From Arcuatula senhousia (Eukaryota > Mollusca > Bivalvia > Mytilida > Mytilidae), in the NCBI GenBank assembly GCA_963971305.1, contig OZ020306.1:2162842-2226841 (forward strand): DNA of 64,000 bases, given 5' to 3'. The position numbers were made by a program, and so were the translations under genes. Under the pieces are notes generated by a model, which was not told where the DNA came from, did no database searches, and was given only the letters and a program-made list of their open reading frames with translations. Of the stretch, positions 22,301 to 29,442 are shown in pieces. How positions within the stretch are numbered: position 1 is the stretch's first letter; each line of letters begins with the position of its first letter.

Positions 22301-24892
22301 CTTGTTTCAGTGTTATTTAATTTGTTGTATTAACATTTTTCATATTCGTGTACATTTATTTAATGGGTCCCCCTTTTTAAAGGGGCAAATAATGTTACAT
22401 TCTTGTGTGCTCCCACAATGACTTTTATTCTGCTTAACCAAATGCTGTGAAATTTTATATTTTGGGGTCCCCCTTTTATTCGTTTATAAACTAGGGGCCC
22501 TTAAATGGCAAAAAAATTCAAACAAGGGTTGCATTAAGTCGTACACCCACTCTACTCCTGTTCAGAAAACAGGTATAGTAAATGACCGAATTGACCTGGA
22601 AAGGAGAGGCACACTCATCATGCTTAAGCTTTATACCAAATTTAAAATCAATCCCTTCAGTAGAAGCCGAGAAATCTGTTAGGGAACTTTGTCTATTTTT
22701 GGTACTTGAAAAGTCTTAACTCGGCTCTAAAAACAGAATGTAGATGCGTAACTGACCTAGAAAGGGAAGACACGGTACAACGCATCATGCTAAAGCTGTT
22801 TACTGCATTTGAAATCAATTCCTTCTGTTGAAGCCGAGAAATATGTTACGAAAGATTGTTACGGACGGACAAACAGATGGATAATGTGATTGCAATACAG
22901 CTCCCTCTCTTACGAGTATGGGTAAAGTATTATATTTGGTCCCACAATAACTTTGGTTCTGGTTGGTCAATTGTTATGATATGTCTTACCATTACACCAT
23001 AGATGGGATTGATTATGGGGTCCTCCCTTTTTTCGATTAGAAATTAATGGGCATAAAATGGACAAACAAAATGTTCCTTCTTTATTTCTGGTCCGTTTTT
23101 TGTTTTTTTAACAATTTAAGTCTTATCAAGCTGTGGATGCAAATTGAAATATTCATAATTGCAACCCCCTATTTTCCGTTACTAAATTAGGGACCAAAAG
23201 GGACCAAAAGGGGGAAAAGTGAAAGGCAGCAAGTATTTTTGAAGTTGCATTTTTTTGGGGGGGGGTCTGCTTTTGCAAAAAAAGTGTTGAATTCCTTGTC
23301 AAAAGTGGGTGGATAGTTCACCAAAGGTGGCATGTGTTAAAACAACTTTATCAGTCTACCATGGGCATAATTTGCCTCAAACATACAGCGTTCATGCAAC
23401 ATATTGCGGTCATATCATGCTGTACTCGGCGAAGCTTTTTACTCGCAAATAACTAAGAAATTTTAAAGATATCAAATTTCTGTTAATAGCAAAAAAAAAA
23501 AATATGCCAAAATAATACTACTGAATTATCTACATGTTCAGTGTAAACAAGACTTTTTTGGCCATTTAAAAGGTTTTTGGCTTTACTAGTGGTAATACTA
23601 GTAACGTCAAAAGATCAAATTGTACACTGTATACATTGTTTTTTGTATGGTTTTTTTTTTCAACCAAATTTGCGTAAAGAGGTCTTTGAAACAAATTGTT
23701 AAATAAAGGCCAAGAAGTCTCCATATTAAAGAGATAACGGGCATTTCAAATTACACACAGCAATGCCCAAAAGACTGAAATACATTTCAAAAGAATCCTT
23801 TCGATAACAGATGGCTATTTTTGCGCCATAAAACCGGAACGAATGCGGGTTAACATATGAATGGGAATTAATATCCAATATATAATCATACATTTTCAAA
23901 ACACTTTCTAACCATGATTTAACTGATAGTCTTTGTTAATTTTTATTGCAAACTAAAATATACACTGTTAAGCGCAATTTAACATGTTTGTAACATTTTT
24001 TTATTTACATAACATGAAATGGCAAAAAGATGGCTTTTGTCCGTAAACGTATGGTCACTTGAAGCTCCAAACCTTTAATAAATTGTCAAATCGCACTTGA
24101 AAATGAAAATCATAATCAAAAGATTGATACTGTATCGTCAAAGAGTCAATTTCGAGTATGTCCACCTTAAGCACTAATGACTGCTGAAAGCCTTTGTTTC
24201 AAACACAGGCACTTGTCTCAGTAAAAAAATAGTAATATATAACACAGGCACTTGTCTCAGTAAAAAAAAATATCTATATACTAATATATAACACAGGCAC
24301 TTGTCTCAGTAAAAAAAAATATCTATATACTAACATATAACATGTTATATATTAGTATATAGATATTTTTTTTTTACTGAGACAAGTGCCTGTGGTTTCA
24401 AACTGCCCTTTTGGTGTCTAATTTCCTGAAGAGTTATCTCCCGCTTTTCAAGGCGAAAATGTGCTTTTAACCGAAAGCTTATACCCTGTTATTCATCTAT
24501 TGAAGATTAAAATTGACCAAAATCATGAAAATTGAAAATTATTTCAAATCATCGAGTAGCAAAAAAGTCTAGGGGTTAATTTTTTTCCAGGTGTATATAT
24601 TAAAAGTACATGTGCAAATTTTCAACCATTCTGAACATCTCGAGCTTTATAGAATATCATACAGTAAATTACGGTTACCTATCCGTTTTAGTTCCGGATG
24701 TGGAGACATGTCTCAATAAAAATGTATTTTATATTTCTCCAAGAGTTTTGTAATTCGCGAAACCTTGTTTATAGTTACAAATTTCTTCTTTTCTTTTAGA
24801 TTCAAGCGGGTTACAAGGTGTATGTCCTTCAAGATGATGACTGCTGTCGCGCTCTAGAAGAAGCAACTCTTGGTGTCTTTAGATTATACTGA
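10258..24892 (+). CDS. Secreted C1q domain-containing protein, five coding exons
   Basis: Five exons join in phase to 174 codons: 10258-10366, 12717-12755, 15513-15598, 18920-19117 and 24800-24892. Every intron is GT...AG. Residues 1-20 form a signal peptide (MGLSSVILTTWVVAFVASES), so the protein should enter the secretory route. Residues 37-49 (DYEGRLAAVENKL) look like a short helical stalk. About 52-174 form a C1q/TNF-type jelly-roll. It opens with VYFFGAY, has the C1q hallmark F-x5-G-x-Y in FTLPNAGVY, an NDT glycosylation sequon, and closes with ATLGVFRLY in place of the usual TFSGFLLY. Bivalve C1q-domain proteins are a large family of secreted lectin-like, immune-related proteins; ligand and role here are unknown. 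The length is short but normal for a one-domain C1q protein. A TNF-like or cerebellin-like member is the alternative. Confidence 0.82.
11090..11400 (-). repeat. Interspersed repeat in intron 1
   Basis: Part of this stretch (about 11180-11260), reversed, reads GTTCGTGTTTACGGGTTTTG followed by GTTGCCCTTTAGGAC and CCCATTGGTGCCTCTTTGC. It matches 53548-53640, which reads GTCCGTGTTTATTGGTTTCG with the same order of blocks. The 68-codon frame here is a by-product of the repeat. Confidence 0.5.
11401..11859. other. Intron 1 sequence, nothing recognised
   Basis: A 24-bp phrase (ATATAATATTTTCTAAAGATTT) is repeated in tandem at about 11567-11610. Otherwise it is featureless AT-rich sequence. Confidence 0.3.
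11860..12110 (+). repeat. Interspersed repeat (GGGGTCCCCCTTTATTCG type) in intron 1
   Basis: Two tandem units each contain a TTACAACAATG-like phrase and then GATTTTTGGGGTTCCCTC or GATTTTGGGGTCCCCC with TTTTTCG/TATTCG and AATTAGG. Related units occur at 22370-22510 and 22930-23060. It is non-coding. Confidence 0.5.
12140..12450 (+). repeat. SINE-like repeat, partial, sense orientation
   Basis: AAAACCTGACCGC, GCCACGTTCCTC, CACGTTAAAG, CCCTGCTGCAGGT, GAGTAGGACCC and TTCTCCACTT match the reverse complement of 41492-41986 in order. The end containing GGGCCTATTCGCAACCCGG is missing and so is the AATAACTAACTAA tail. It sits in intron 1 just upstream of exon 2. Confidence 0.65.
12717..12755 (+). CDS. 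C1q-like gene, exon 2 (39 bp micro-exon, linker)
   Basis: The acceptor is TTGATAG|AC and the donor is GCTAA|GTAAGA. It encodes DYEGRLAAVENKL with a split codon at each end and preserves phase 1 from exon 1 to exon 3. It is too short to be found by ORF length; the fit of both splice sites and the frame supports it. Confidence 0.72.
12756..13180. other. Intron 2 sequence, nothing recognised
   Basis: AT-rich, with a run GTTTAAGAATTCTCCATT and short similarities to the foldback ends further on. There is no coding signal. Confidence 0.3.
13182..13448. repeat. Inverted repeat with perfect 39-bp arms; solo foldback end beside it
   Basis: AGTCATTTCTTATTTTGTTC and the following 19 bases (13217-13255) are exactly reverse-complemented at 13410-13448. 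About 154 bp lie between them, including a C8 run. Just to the left, 13184-13206 (TATGGAACGCCATAGCTGCC) is a near copy of the end of the foldback at 13647, so this is probably a deleted relative of it. Confidence 0.7.
13647..15228. mobile_element. 1.58-kb foldback transposon made of 21-bp repeats
   Basis: The ends TATGGAACGCCGTAGCTGTC (13647) and the reverse complement ending GGCGTTCCATA (15228) are inverted repeats continuing about 100 bp inward. They are flanked by a 6-bp direct repeat ATATGT (13641-13646, 15229-15234). The left arm is a tandem of the 21-mer TTTATATTGAGTGCTTATGT(C); the right arm is the same in reverse. Higher-order blocks alternate with spacer phrases such as CATTATATTCGGTGG. 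Because the unit is 21 bp, long frames open outward on both strands (FILSAYV heptads), including 13648-13929, 13960-14343, and 14655-14957 and 14988-15227 on the minus strand. These are probably not real proteins. It lies within intron 2. Confidence 0.88.
15240..15425. repeat. Short interspersed repeat near exon 3
   Basis: ATGATTTAGTATTATATCATCACACA with ACCGACATATTTGATTGCTG matches 31170-31235 (ATGATTTAGAGTTGTATCACC, ACCGACATACTTGATCGCTG). It is part of the Penelope-like tail family B, reversed relative to 36290-36400. Confidence 0.5.
15513..15598 (+). CDS. C1q-like gene, exon 3 (start of jelly-roll)
   Basis: The acceptor is TTGCTTTCAG|G and the donor is TTTTGG|GTAAGT. It encodes the first beta strand (KVYFFGAYHDYP) and ends cleanly after a Trp codon, so the next exon starts in phase 0. 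Confidence 0.75.
16173..16427 (+). pseudogene. LINE ORF1 fragment with two CCHC zinc knuckles
   Basis: The frame ends with CWFCGEHNHVTRNC and CHRCKELSHKERFC, both exact C-x2-C-x4-H-x4-C knuckles, spaced as in nucleic-acid binding ORF1 proteins of non-LTR retrotransposons. The N-terminal part is short and basic (RYDLVVRKGMTIKAIEIERR). It stops at 16425-16427 and is followed, in other frames, by basic residues of the ORF1 tail. It lies in intron 3 of the C1q-like gene, same strand, upstream of the endonuclease at 16940. Confidence 0.75.
16428..16935 (+). repeat. ORF1 tail and inserted Penelope-type 3' tail piece
   Basis: From about 16610 the sequence AATAGGGGGAAGGTTGG, GTTTAACCCCGCCACATTTT, CTGTCCTAAGCCAGGAA to GTCGCGTACACTTATTCCAC matches 36553-36890 (same strand) and 30613-30960 (reversed). 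It sits between the end of ORF1 and the start of the endonuclease, so ORF2 was joined to foreign sequence there. Confidence 0.6.
16936..17773 (+). pseudogene. LINE APE-type endonuclease, broken, with a 198-bp in-frame duplication
   Basis: The pieces in order are IFCIAETFLK (AETxL), GGIGFCIKSDF, a stop at 17336-17338, then YFPNDGTN, LSDDFNGR (normally GDFN, with D for G), IDYILLS and SDHVILNVSL (catalytic SDH). These match the AP-endonuclease fold of non-LTR retrotransposons. A 198-bp tandem duplication (unit about 16867-17064 repeated from 17065) repeats 66 codons in frame. One border of it lies inside the foreign tail piece. Confidence 0.78.
17774..18675 (+). pseudogene. LINE linker and start of reverse transcriptase
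   Basis: After frameshifts and stops, fragments remain: a linker rich in Lys (KNYRYFWDKDLANMLKVRQ), SKAFWNLLKGPREKRTV, and the RT opening IKKLKSGKVPGIDGIPNEFL followed by IKPLHKSG. The palm with the FADD box is absent because the LINE is cut at about 18676 by a SINE-like tail. Confidence 0.72.
18676..18770 (+). repeat. SINE-like repeat, 3' end only
   Basis: TTCTCCACTTCATCATCATTTCA with TCCCGGATTCAGATAACTAACTAA is the last 90 bp of the repeat of 41492-41986 in sense orientation. It is 5'-truncated and terminates the LINE fragment. Confidence 0.65.
18920..19117 (+). CDS. C1q-like gene, exon 4 (core of jelly-roll)
   Basis: The acceptor is TTTAATAACAG|G and the donor is CTAAAA|GTAAGT. Its 66 codons contain FNGGVFTLPNAGVYVITV, which carries the F-x5-G-x-Y C1q core, and then an N-glycosylation sequon NDT. 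It is phase 0 at both ends. Confidence 0.82.
19118..19329. other. Intron 4, small palindrome only
   Basis: A short palindrome (ACTCGGAAGTCTTCGGCTTCCGAGT) lies at about 19208-19232. Nothing else was recognised. Confidence 0.35.
19330..19575 (+). repeat. Abundant bivalve-type interspersed repeat
   Basis: The core GAGCGCCTCTGATGAGTCTT with GACGAAACGCGCGTC is a phrase I recognise as very common in mussel sequence. A weaker copy (GAGCGTCTCTGGTGAGTCTA) lies near 41018-41040. Confidence 0.5.
19576..20095. other. Intron 4, nothing recognised
   Basis: Mixed-composition sequence without repeat or coding signal that I can identify. Confidence 0.3.
20098..20350 (+). pseudogene. Possible RecQ-type DNA helicase fragment
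   Basis: One frame reads THTGGEKSMCYQLAFQVF-like sequence near 20183-20235, where TGGEKS would be a Walker A (usual TGGGKS) with Gly changed to Glu. CYQLA is the characteristic RecQ continuation. LGVKEMKPF lies upstream in the position of the Q-motif helix, and a DQRDFLS phrase about 30 codons later fits motif Ia (normally ISPLxSLMxDQVxxL). Stops and frame changes separate the pieces. It lies within intron 4, same strand as the host gene. It could be a retrocopy or part of a mobile element that captured a helicase. Confidence 0.4.
20351..21164. other. Intron 4, nothing firmly recognised
   Basis: Includes a doubled TGTTTTATAATAGGTT phrase near 20543-20570 and several unconvincing frames of 60-77 codons on both strands. 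Confidence 0.3.
21165..21520 (+). repeat. Mollusc-type repeat ending CCCCTTCGGCTAGGGGACTAATA
   Basis: Two tandem units of about 140 bp each hold GGCCATAACTCCCAT or GGTCATTTCTCCCAT, then ACTTGATCTGAAACTCATCATGG and ATCTATAAGCGTTTAGAAA. They end in a GACAGACGGACAGACAGACGG run and CCCCTTCGGCTAGGGGACT. The same architecture occurs at 61620-62070. Confidence 0.65.
21521..22369. other. Intron 4, nothing recognised
   Basis: AT-rich with short GTACATGTA palindromes. Weak frames at 21843-22034 have no family resemblance. Confidence 0.3.
22370..23060 (+). repeat. Two interspersed repeats of the GGGGTCCCCCTTTTATTCG type and a two-unit repeat between them
   Basis: 22370-22510 and 22930-23060 resemble 11860-12110 (TGGGGTCCCCC, TTATTCGTTTATAAACTAGGG). 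Between them, 22555-22870 is a two-unit tandem: AACAGGTATAGTAAATGACC with GACCTGGAAAGGAGAGGCAC and GAAGCCGAGAAATCTGTTA each appear twice in diverged form. Confidence 0.5.
23061..23990. other. Intron 4, nothing firmly recognised
   Basis: Contains poly-G (23258-23267) and poly-A runs and no coding signal. The right part may extend the homology block that follows. Confidence 0.3.
23991..24620 (-). repeat. Repeat block homologous to 41365-42370
   Basis: Reversed, this block gives ACACCTGGAAAAA, TCGATGATTTGAAATAATTTT, AAAAGCACATTTTCGCC, CTGAAGAGTTATC, GGTGGACATACTCGAAAT and GGAGCTTCAAGTGACCATAC. All are found in order at 41365-42220. Here the 495-bp SINE-like insertion is absent (TTTTAACCGAAAGCTTATACC, 24472-24492), so this copy keeps the empty site. 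It instead received the MITE at 24204. Confidence 0.72.
24204..24394. mobile_element. CACAGGCACTTG hairpin MITE with triplicated left arm
   Basis: The 8-bp direct repeat GTTTCAAA flanks it (24196-24203, 24395-24402). The left end CACAGGCACTTGTCTCAGTA appears three times, at 24204, 24243 and 24292. Each copy is followed by A-rich sequence and TATATAAC, while the right arm occurs once. The third left arm pairs with the right arm in a near-perfect hairpin around AACATGTT. It shares its first 12 bases with the hairpin at 8041. Confidence 0.88.
24800..24892 (+). CDS. C1q-like gene, exon 5 (C terminus and stop)
   Basis: The acceptor is CTTCTTTTCTTTTAG|A with a strong pyrimidine tract. Thirty codons end in LGVFRLY and TGA at 24890-24892. 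A CC pair (DDDCCRAL) is unusual for this part of the fold and could form a disulfide. Confidence 0.8.
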   Translation: MQAGYKVYVLQDDDCCRALEEATLGVFRLY

Positions 24893-24936
24893 AGAGAAAT
24901 TTTGAGTATTACAAAAAATGAACAAAATCATAGCTA

Positions 24937-24942
24937 AATAAA
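24937..24942 (+). terminator. Polyadenylation signal AATAAA of the C1q-like gene
   Basis: A canonical hexamer lies 45 bp after the stop codon and before TTTCGTCACC. The 3' untranslated region would be short. Confidence 0.6.
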
Positions 24943-25795
24943 AATTTCGTCACCGATTCTTATAGCTTGTTGTTATTAAGCACACATTGAAAGCATTACT
25001 ACTGAACTAACAAAAGGAATGGTTATCAAAAGAACTACTAGCTTGATAATGTAGTTCTCTTAAAAAAGCAAAGTACCAAAACAGTTAATCAAGAAAACAA
25101 TTAATCAGGGAGGAGCTATTCATCAGCATATATATAAACTCTAATAGCCTTATAGAACAAAACTAAAACATCCTATTATGATAGGTTGGCACGTCCGCAA
25201 TGTTGACCTGTAAAACGATGCTGGATGATTTATGGTCATCATGTTATAACCCTTCCATGTTCATTCCGCGGCTTAAGCCAAAATTCATTGAGCAATAACT
25301 AACTAACCATATTACGTGAATTTTGACTGTGGTAACCTATGAATTTCAAGCACAAAGGTCTAGGTTCACTCAGAGGAAAAACTTACCAGAAAAAAGGGAA
25401 TATTATGAAAATAGATAAAAAAATGATAGGAATGTAAATATTTTTGAAAGTGAAGTACTTGTCCCTAAGATGTTTGAATCAGGACCAAGGATTACACCCC
25501 TTTTTGTTACTAAAAAGCATTGTACAAATGTGATTTTCGATAAGTATATCGATGTGTATTTGTATAGTACCAGACCTTTGATATAAAAACATATTTTTCA
25601 TCGAATTTTTTTTAAAAAACTATGTTTAATGCATCGTTTCTGTACTGAGGTTTTAGCTCAAATATTCATAGGAACTCTTGATGCTCGATTATCTGCCCAT
25701 TAGTGTAACTTTCTTACACCTTAGCATCCCTGATATGAATAATAATAATAAAAATTAAATATTTTATTATAGTGTCAAATATTTGATCTGACAAC
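24943..25795. other. Downstream of the C1q-like gene, nothing firmly recognised
   Basis: At 25278-25320 there is TTCATTGAGCAATAACTAACTAACC, which ends like the tail of the SINE-like repeat (AGCAATAACTAACTAA), a possible heavily truncated copy. No coding signal. Confidence 0.35.
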
Positions 25796-25799
25796 ATAG

Positions 25800-26650
25800 A
25801 CATATAATTATACAAAATTTACATGATCAAATACCCAGCCTTAGAATAGGCTTACGAGACACATTAAAACTATATACAGTACACATTTTACATTATAAAA
25901 AAATACATATATATCTACACCATTATACAGATATTTGATTGAAGAAAATTTGAAACTTTGGCACTTAAGATAATTAATAATCAGAATAAATATTTTATAC
26001 ATAAGTTGTGAGATCAACAATTTATCACAGGAAGAAAATTTATAGATATGATTTCAAATATGATAAATAAAATAAATAAAATAATGTGAATGTTTAAATA
26101 TAAAATTAAGTTTAAGCTAAAAAAAAAAAAAAAAAAAAAAAGATTAAATAGAAAAAAAAAATATTCCTCATAAAAAATATACATTTATCTTAAAAAGTTT
26201 TCGCAAAATATTAATATTCAGAATGAAATAATTAGCAACACACACAATTTACATGATTAGATACCCAGTTACGAGACACATTAAAACTACATACGATACA
26301 CATCTTCAATTCTAAAAATATATATATATATACAACATTAAAGCAGATATTCAATTGAAGAAAAATTGAAACTTTGGCACTTAAGATAATTTATAATCAG
26401 AGGAGGTATTTATACATAGGTTGTGAGATCAACAATTTATCATAGGGAGAAATATTTCTAAATATAATTTCAACAATAAATAAATTAAATAAATAAAATA
26501 ATGTGAATGTTTAAATATGAAATTAAGTTTAAGTTAAAAAAGTTAAAATATATATAAATATTCCAAAAAGAATAAACATTTATCTTTAAAAGTTTTCTCA
26601 AAAATATTAATATTCAGAATACCGTAAAATAATTATCAACACATAATGTT
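25800..26650 (+). repeat. Tandem duplication, unit about 430 bp
   Basis: TTTACATGATCAAATACCCAG, GAAACTTTGGCACTTAAGATAA, GAGATCAACAATTTATCA and AATAATGTGAATGTTTAAATAT at 25820-26100 recur in order at 26248-26520. Copies differ by scattered substitutions, a poly-A tract (26118-26140) and short deletions. It is extremely AT-rich and non-coding. Confidence 0.75.
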
Positions 26651-26965
26651 TAAAAGTTAACCACTAAAAAGTTTCCTTCTCTGGTAAAAATTAAAAAGCG
26701 TATATGACTGAGAGGATTGGATATTAGAATATTTTCATACTTCTGGGATGACTGATTATTTTAGTCCTTCTCAACACTTTTGAGAGAGTTACCTTTTTCT
26801 GAGTAGGACAAACAAAAATATTGCATCAATAAGGTCAGAATAAATTTGATTTTGTAATGTTTTCTTACAAATGTTTCATTGTTATCTTGATGGATTTGAA
26901 CTAAAAAATAAGGATACATCAATAAGATGTTGATTTGGAACTATTTTTAAACTGGCCTCCTGGTT
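26651..26965. other. No recognised feature
   Basis: Non-coding sequence between the tandem duplication and a SINE. Confidence 0.3.
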
Positions 26966-27125
26966 AATATCCTAAGCGACCTTCCTTCGGGGTCACCGGA
27001 TATTATTTGCAGAGAAGTGTAACGAAACAAAAATATTACCCGGGATCCTAGTCTCGAACCCAAACTCATACTACCGGGAAAACACCAATTGATTTCTCGT
27101 AACCACTAGGTGGCGATCGTTATAC
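26966..27125 (-). mobile_element. tRNA-related SINE
   Basis: On the minus strand the head reads CGCCACCTAGTGGTTACGAG, with CTAGTGGTTACGA as an A-box-like sequence. About 36 bases later comes GGGTTCGAGACTAG, a good B-box (GGTTCGANNCC type). The spacing suits a tRNA-derived RNA polymerase III promoter. The body follows with CCGGTGACCCCGAAGGAAGG and ends near TATTAACCAGGAGGCC. The acceptor stem does not pair well, so it is not a functional tRNA. Confidence 0.6.
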
Positions 27126-27129
27126 CTTT

Positions 27130-27690
27130 TAACCTTTACCACGTGTGTATATGACGTGTTTAGCATACAAGATTCATTTCAATCGAAATGAACCAACTTT
27201 AAAAACTCAACGTTTCCATGATTGGTCTTCCTTGGTTTTTGACAACTGGTTCTGCAAAATCGAGAATCGGATTGGTCAAACGTGTATGGTTCTGTAATCA
27301 AGAATGTCCCAATTTTTAACTCCAATAAACATAAACAATTTCCAAAACCAGGTAGACGCCCGTGAGTACAATTTAACGATAAAACGATTTTTTATTGTTA
27401 ACAAAACCAACTTGTGTTCAAAAAATGTAAAATAGGATATATGAAATATTATGTTATAAGAGGACAACTCACATCAATTGGAGAAGTTATCTCGCTATTG
27501 TATTTCCATGAAATCACTGAACCATATTTACAGAATTCTGAACCTACGGTTGAGCGATTTTCGTCGAACATTATGATAAAGCCTGAAAGTACTCCGAATG
27601 CACACATAACAAAATAGGTAATGGGACTGTCACAGACTCTTATCATCTATTGATAAGCGTCTGGGTAATCGAGACTACCGGGATCTCAGG
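27130..27690. other. No recognised feature
   Basis: Overlapping frames of about 60 codons on both strands have no family resemblance. Confidence 0.3.
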
Positions 27691-27819
27691 TTAGATTTAC
27701 ACGATTTACCATAAATTTTCTAATTTATTTGTCGCTAAAATTTCCGATTTTTGAATTCAAAATTGTTTAAAACACCAGGTTTCTTTCCTTGTAATGCACA
27801 TGGTCGATATCCTCGGTGC

Positions 27820-28010
27820 TGGATTTGGCTTCCTTGTTCGAACGTTTTGGTTTTGAGTACTTTTCGTTTTCAACAGTTCTGCAATTTGACCTTCCAATGT
27901 TTTGATTCAAATGCTACTGATGAGAGGTTACTCCTTGAAATATCGATATATAGCATATCCAAATTAACCGTTTATACCCGCGTTTTGGTATTTGTAATTT
28001 TAGAACTATT
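27820..28010 (+). repeat. Interspersed repeat, copy of 41190-41355
   Basis: GACCTTCCAATGTTTTGATT, GATGAGAGGTTACTCCTTGA and AATATCGATATATA are shared in order and orientation with 41190-41355. Confidence 0.65.
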
Positions 28011-28270
28011 TTTAGCTTAAAATAAGTGTAGAAGGGTATTTGGTCATTCTACCTGAACTTTTTGCTCTATGACATATTTGCATTCAGAAAGACAGTAACG
28101 AATCCTCTTTAGACATATTATTTGCTAAAAACCAATAATTTCAATAATTTTAATCTAGATTTCCTAAAATAATGTGTTAAAACTTTACTATTTTTCCTTT
28201 GCTCAATTATACAAAAAATGGTAAACCAGTCCATGTCGGGTCAGGTTCAGTCCAAAAAATACTAAATTAT

Positions 28271-28485
28271 TCAGCAGTCCCTGAAATATGAAAATGGTTT
28301 AATGCTCTTAAATTGAGTGTCTAAATCTAGTAAATCGAAATTATTGACAAACAGTCTTGCTTTCAAGAACAAATCGTATCTTAGATCGTCATACAATGTG
28401 CAATTCATCAAAAAGTGTTTTTCGTTTTCCACTATATCGTCTGTCATCACAAACCTGTTGTGTTTTGTGTAACTACCGGACCCAA
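28271..28485 (-). pseudogene. LINE ORF2 C-terminal fragment
   Basis: The minus-strand frame contains ENEKHFLMNCTLYDDLRYDLF. This is the H-F-L-x2-C-x-x-Y-x-x-L-R pattern of the zinc-binding C terminus found after the RT in several jockey-group LINEs. The upstream half of the frame (from about 28485) comes from an unrelated repeat on the other strand, so the true LINE part is about 70 codons. Confidence 0.6.
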
Positions 28486-28640
28486 AGACTAACCCATTTC
28501 TTTTGAAATGCCTGTTCCAAGTCAGGACCATTGCGGTCTTCAATTTTTCCGGTATGTCTTCCTTGTTTTGTCTCGTCTTATGACCATTTGAGATTGATTC
28601 TCCAAGTTCGCCAATCGGTAATTTTGTTATTACCTTTATT
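28486..28640 (+). repeat. Penelope-like 3' tail, family A fragment
   Basis: CCATTTCTTTTGAAATGCCTG, GTCAGGACCATTGCG and TTTTGTTATTACCTTTATTT match 925-1070 in order. It stands alone here without RT. Confidence 0.65.
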
Positions 28641-29440
28641 TCTGAATAACCATAAATTGTTATGATCAGAATGCATGCATATCAATGAATTATTTATGGT
28701 CATTGAAAGCAAAAATAAATTGTAAATTTGACTACAGCGGCGAAAAATGACAGAAATTAAGCGAAAAAAGCCACGTAGTCAGATTGTTTAAAAGAGTCCC
28801 AATATCGGTACTTCATCGATACTTATCGATAAATATTATACGCCATATTTTTATTAAAATTTTACTTATTACATAACACCTTACAAAATTATAGTCCATC
28901 GCATTGTAAAAAATTGACAGCAATATAATGTCAATGCTTTTAACATGATTTGTGTCTGTCAAAATGGCGCATGTTATACCCTGTTTGGACACTTTTTGTT
29001 CGGTATAACAAGGTAAACTTGTAAGTTTAGATGTTAAACTATTCCAAACCACCGAAAAACTGGCTGTTGTTCCACAAGGTAGACATTCATCTTGAAAACT
29101 AAAAGCCTTTTTCGATTTGGCTGATAGAATTTAAACGAGACATTTGGTGACTCAGTTTGCCAAATGTTATTTTGGACTTCAATGGCGGGGAAAGGGGTTT
29201 TATCGCAACCCATCCTTTAGGGCCAAATATGGTATCTACTGAATGCCGAAATTCCCAGCACTCAAATATCCATAGTTAGGATTATGCAAAATTAGCTTTA
29301 AAAGTTTAAAATATTTACCCATAGAGAGTCATCTGATTTGTAACATATGGCGTGCTGTTCAAAGACAAAACACAGTGTGAATAGTCTAAACTGAGACAGC
29401 ATAACACAGTAACGACCAATTGATATCATCCACAACCCAG
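28641..29440. other. No firm feature; possible LINE tail scrap on minus strand at 28813-29052
   Basis: The minus frame at 28813-29052 begins VVWNSLTSKLTSLP, reminiscent of the WNSLP block near the end of CR1 or jockey ORF2, but nothing else supports it. The remainder up to 29442 may be the 5' untranslated part of the LINE that follows. Confidence 0.3.
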
Positions 29441-29442
29441 TA

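Noticed and set aside
26966..27125. Functional tRNA gene
   Set aside because: A- and B-box-like sequences are present but the acceptor stem does not pair and a SINE body follows.
28813..29052. LINE C terminus (VVWNSLTSKLTSLP) on the minus strand
   Set aside because: Only one short phrase fits; kept as a remark, not a feature.
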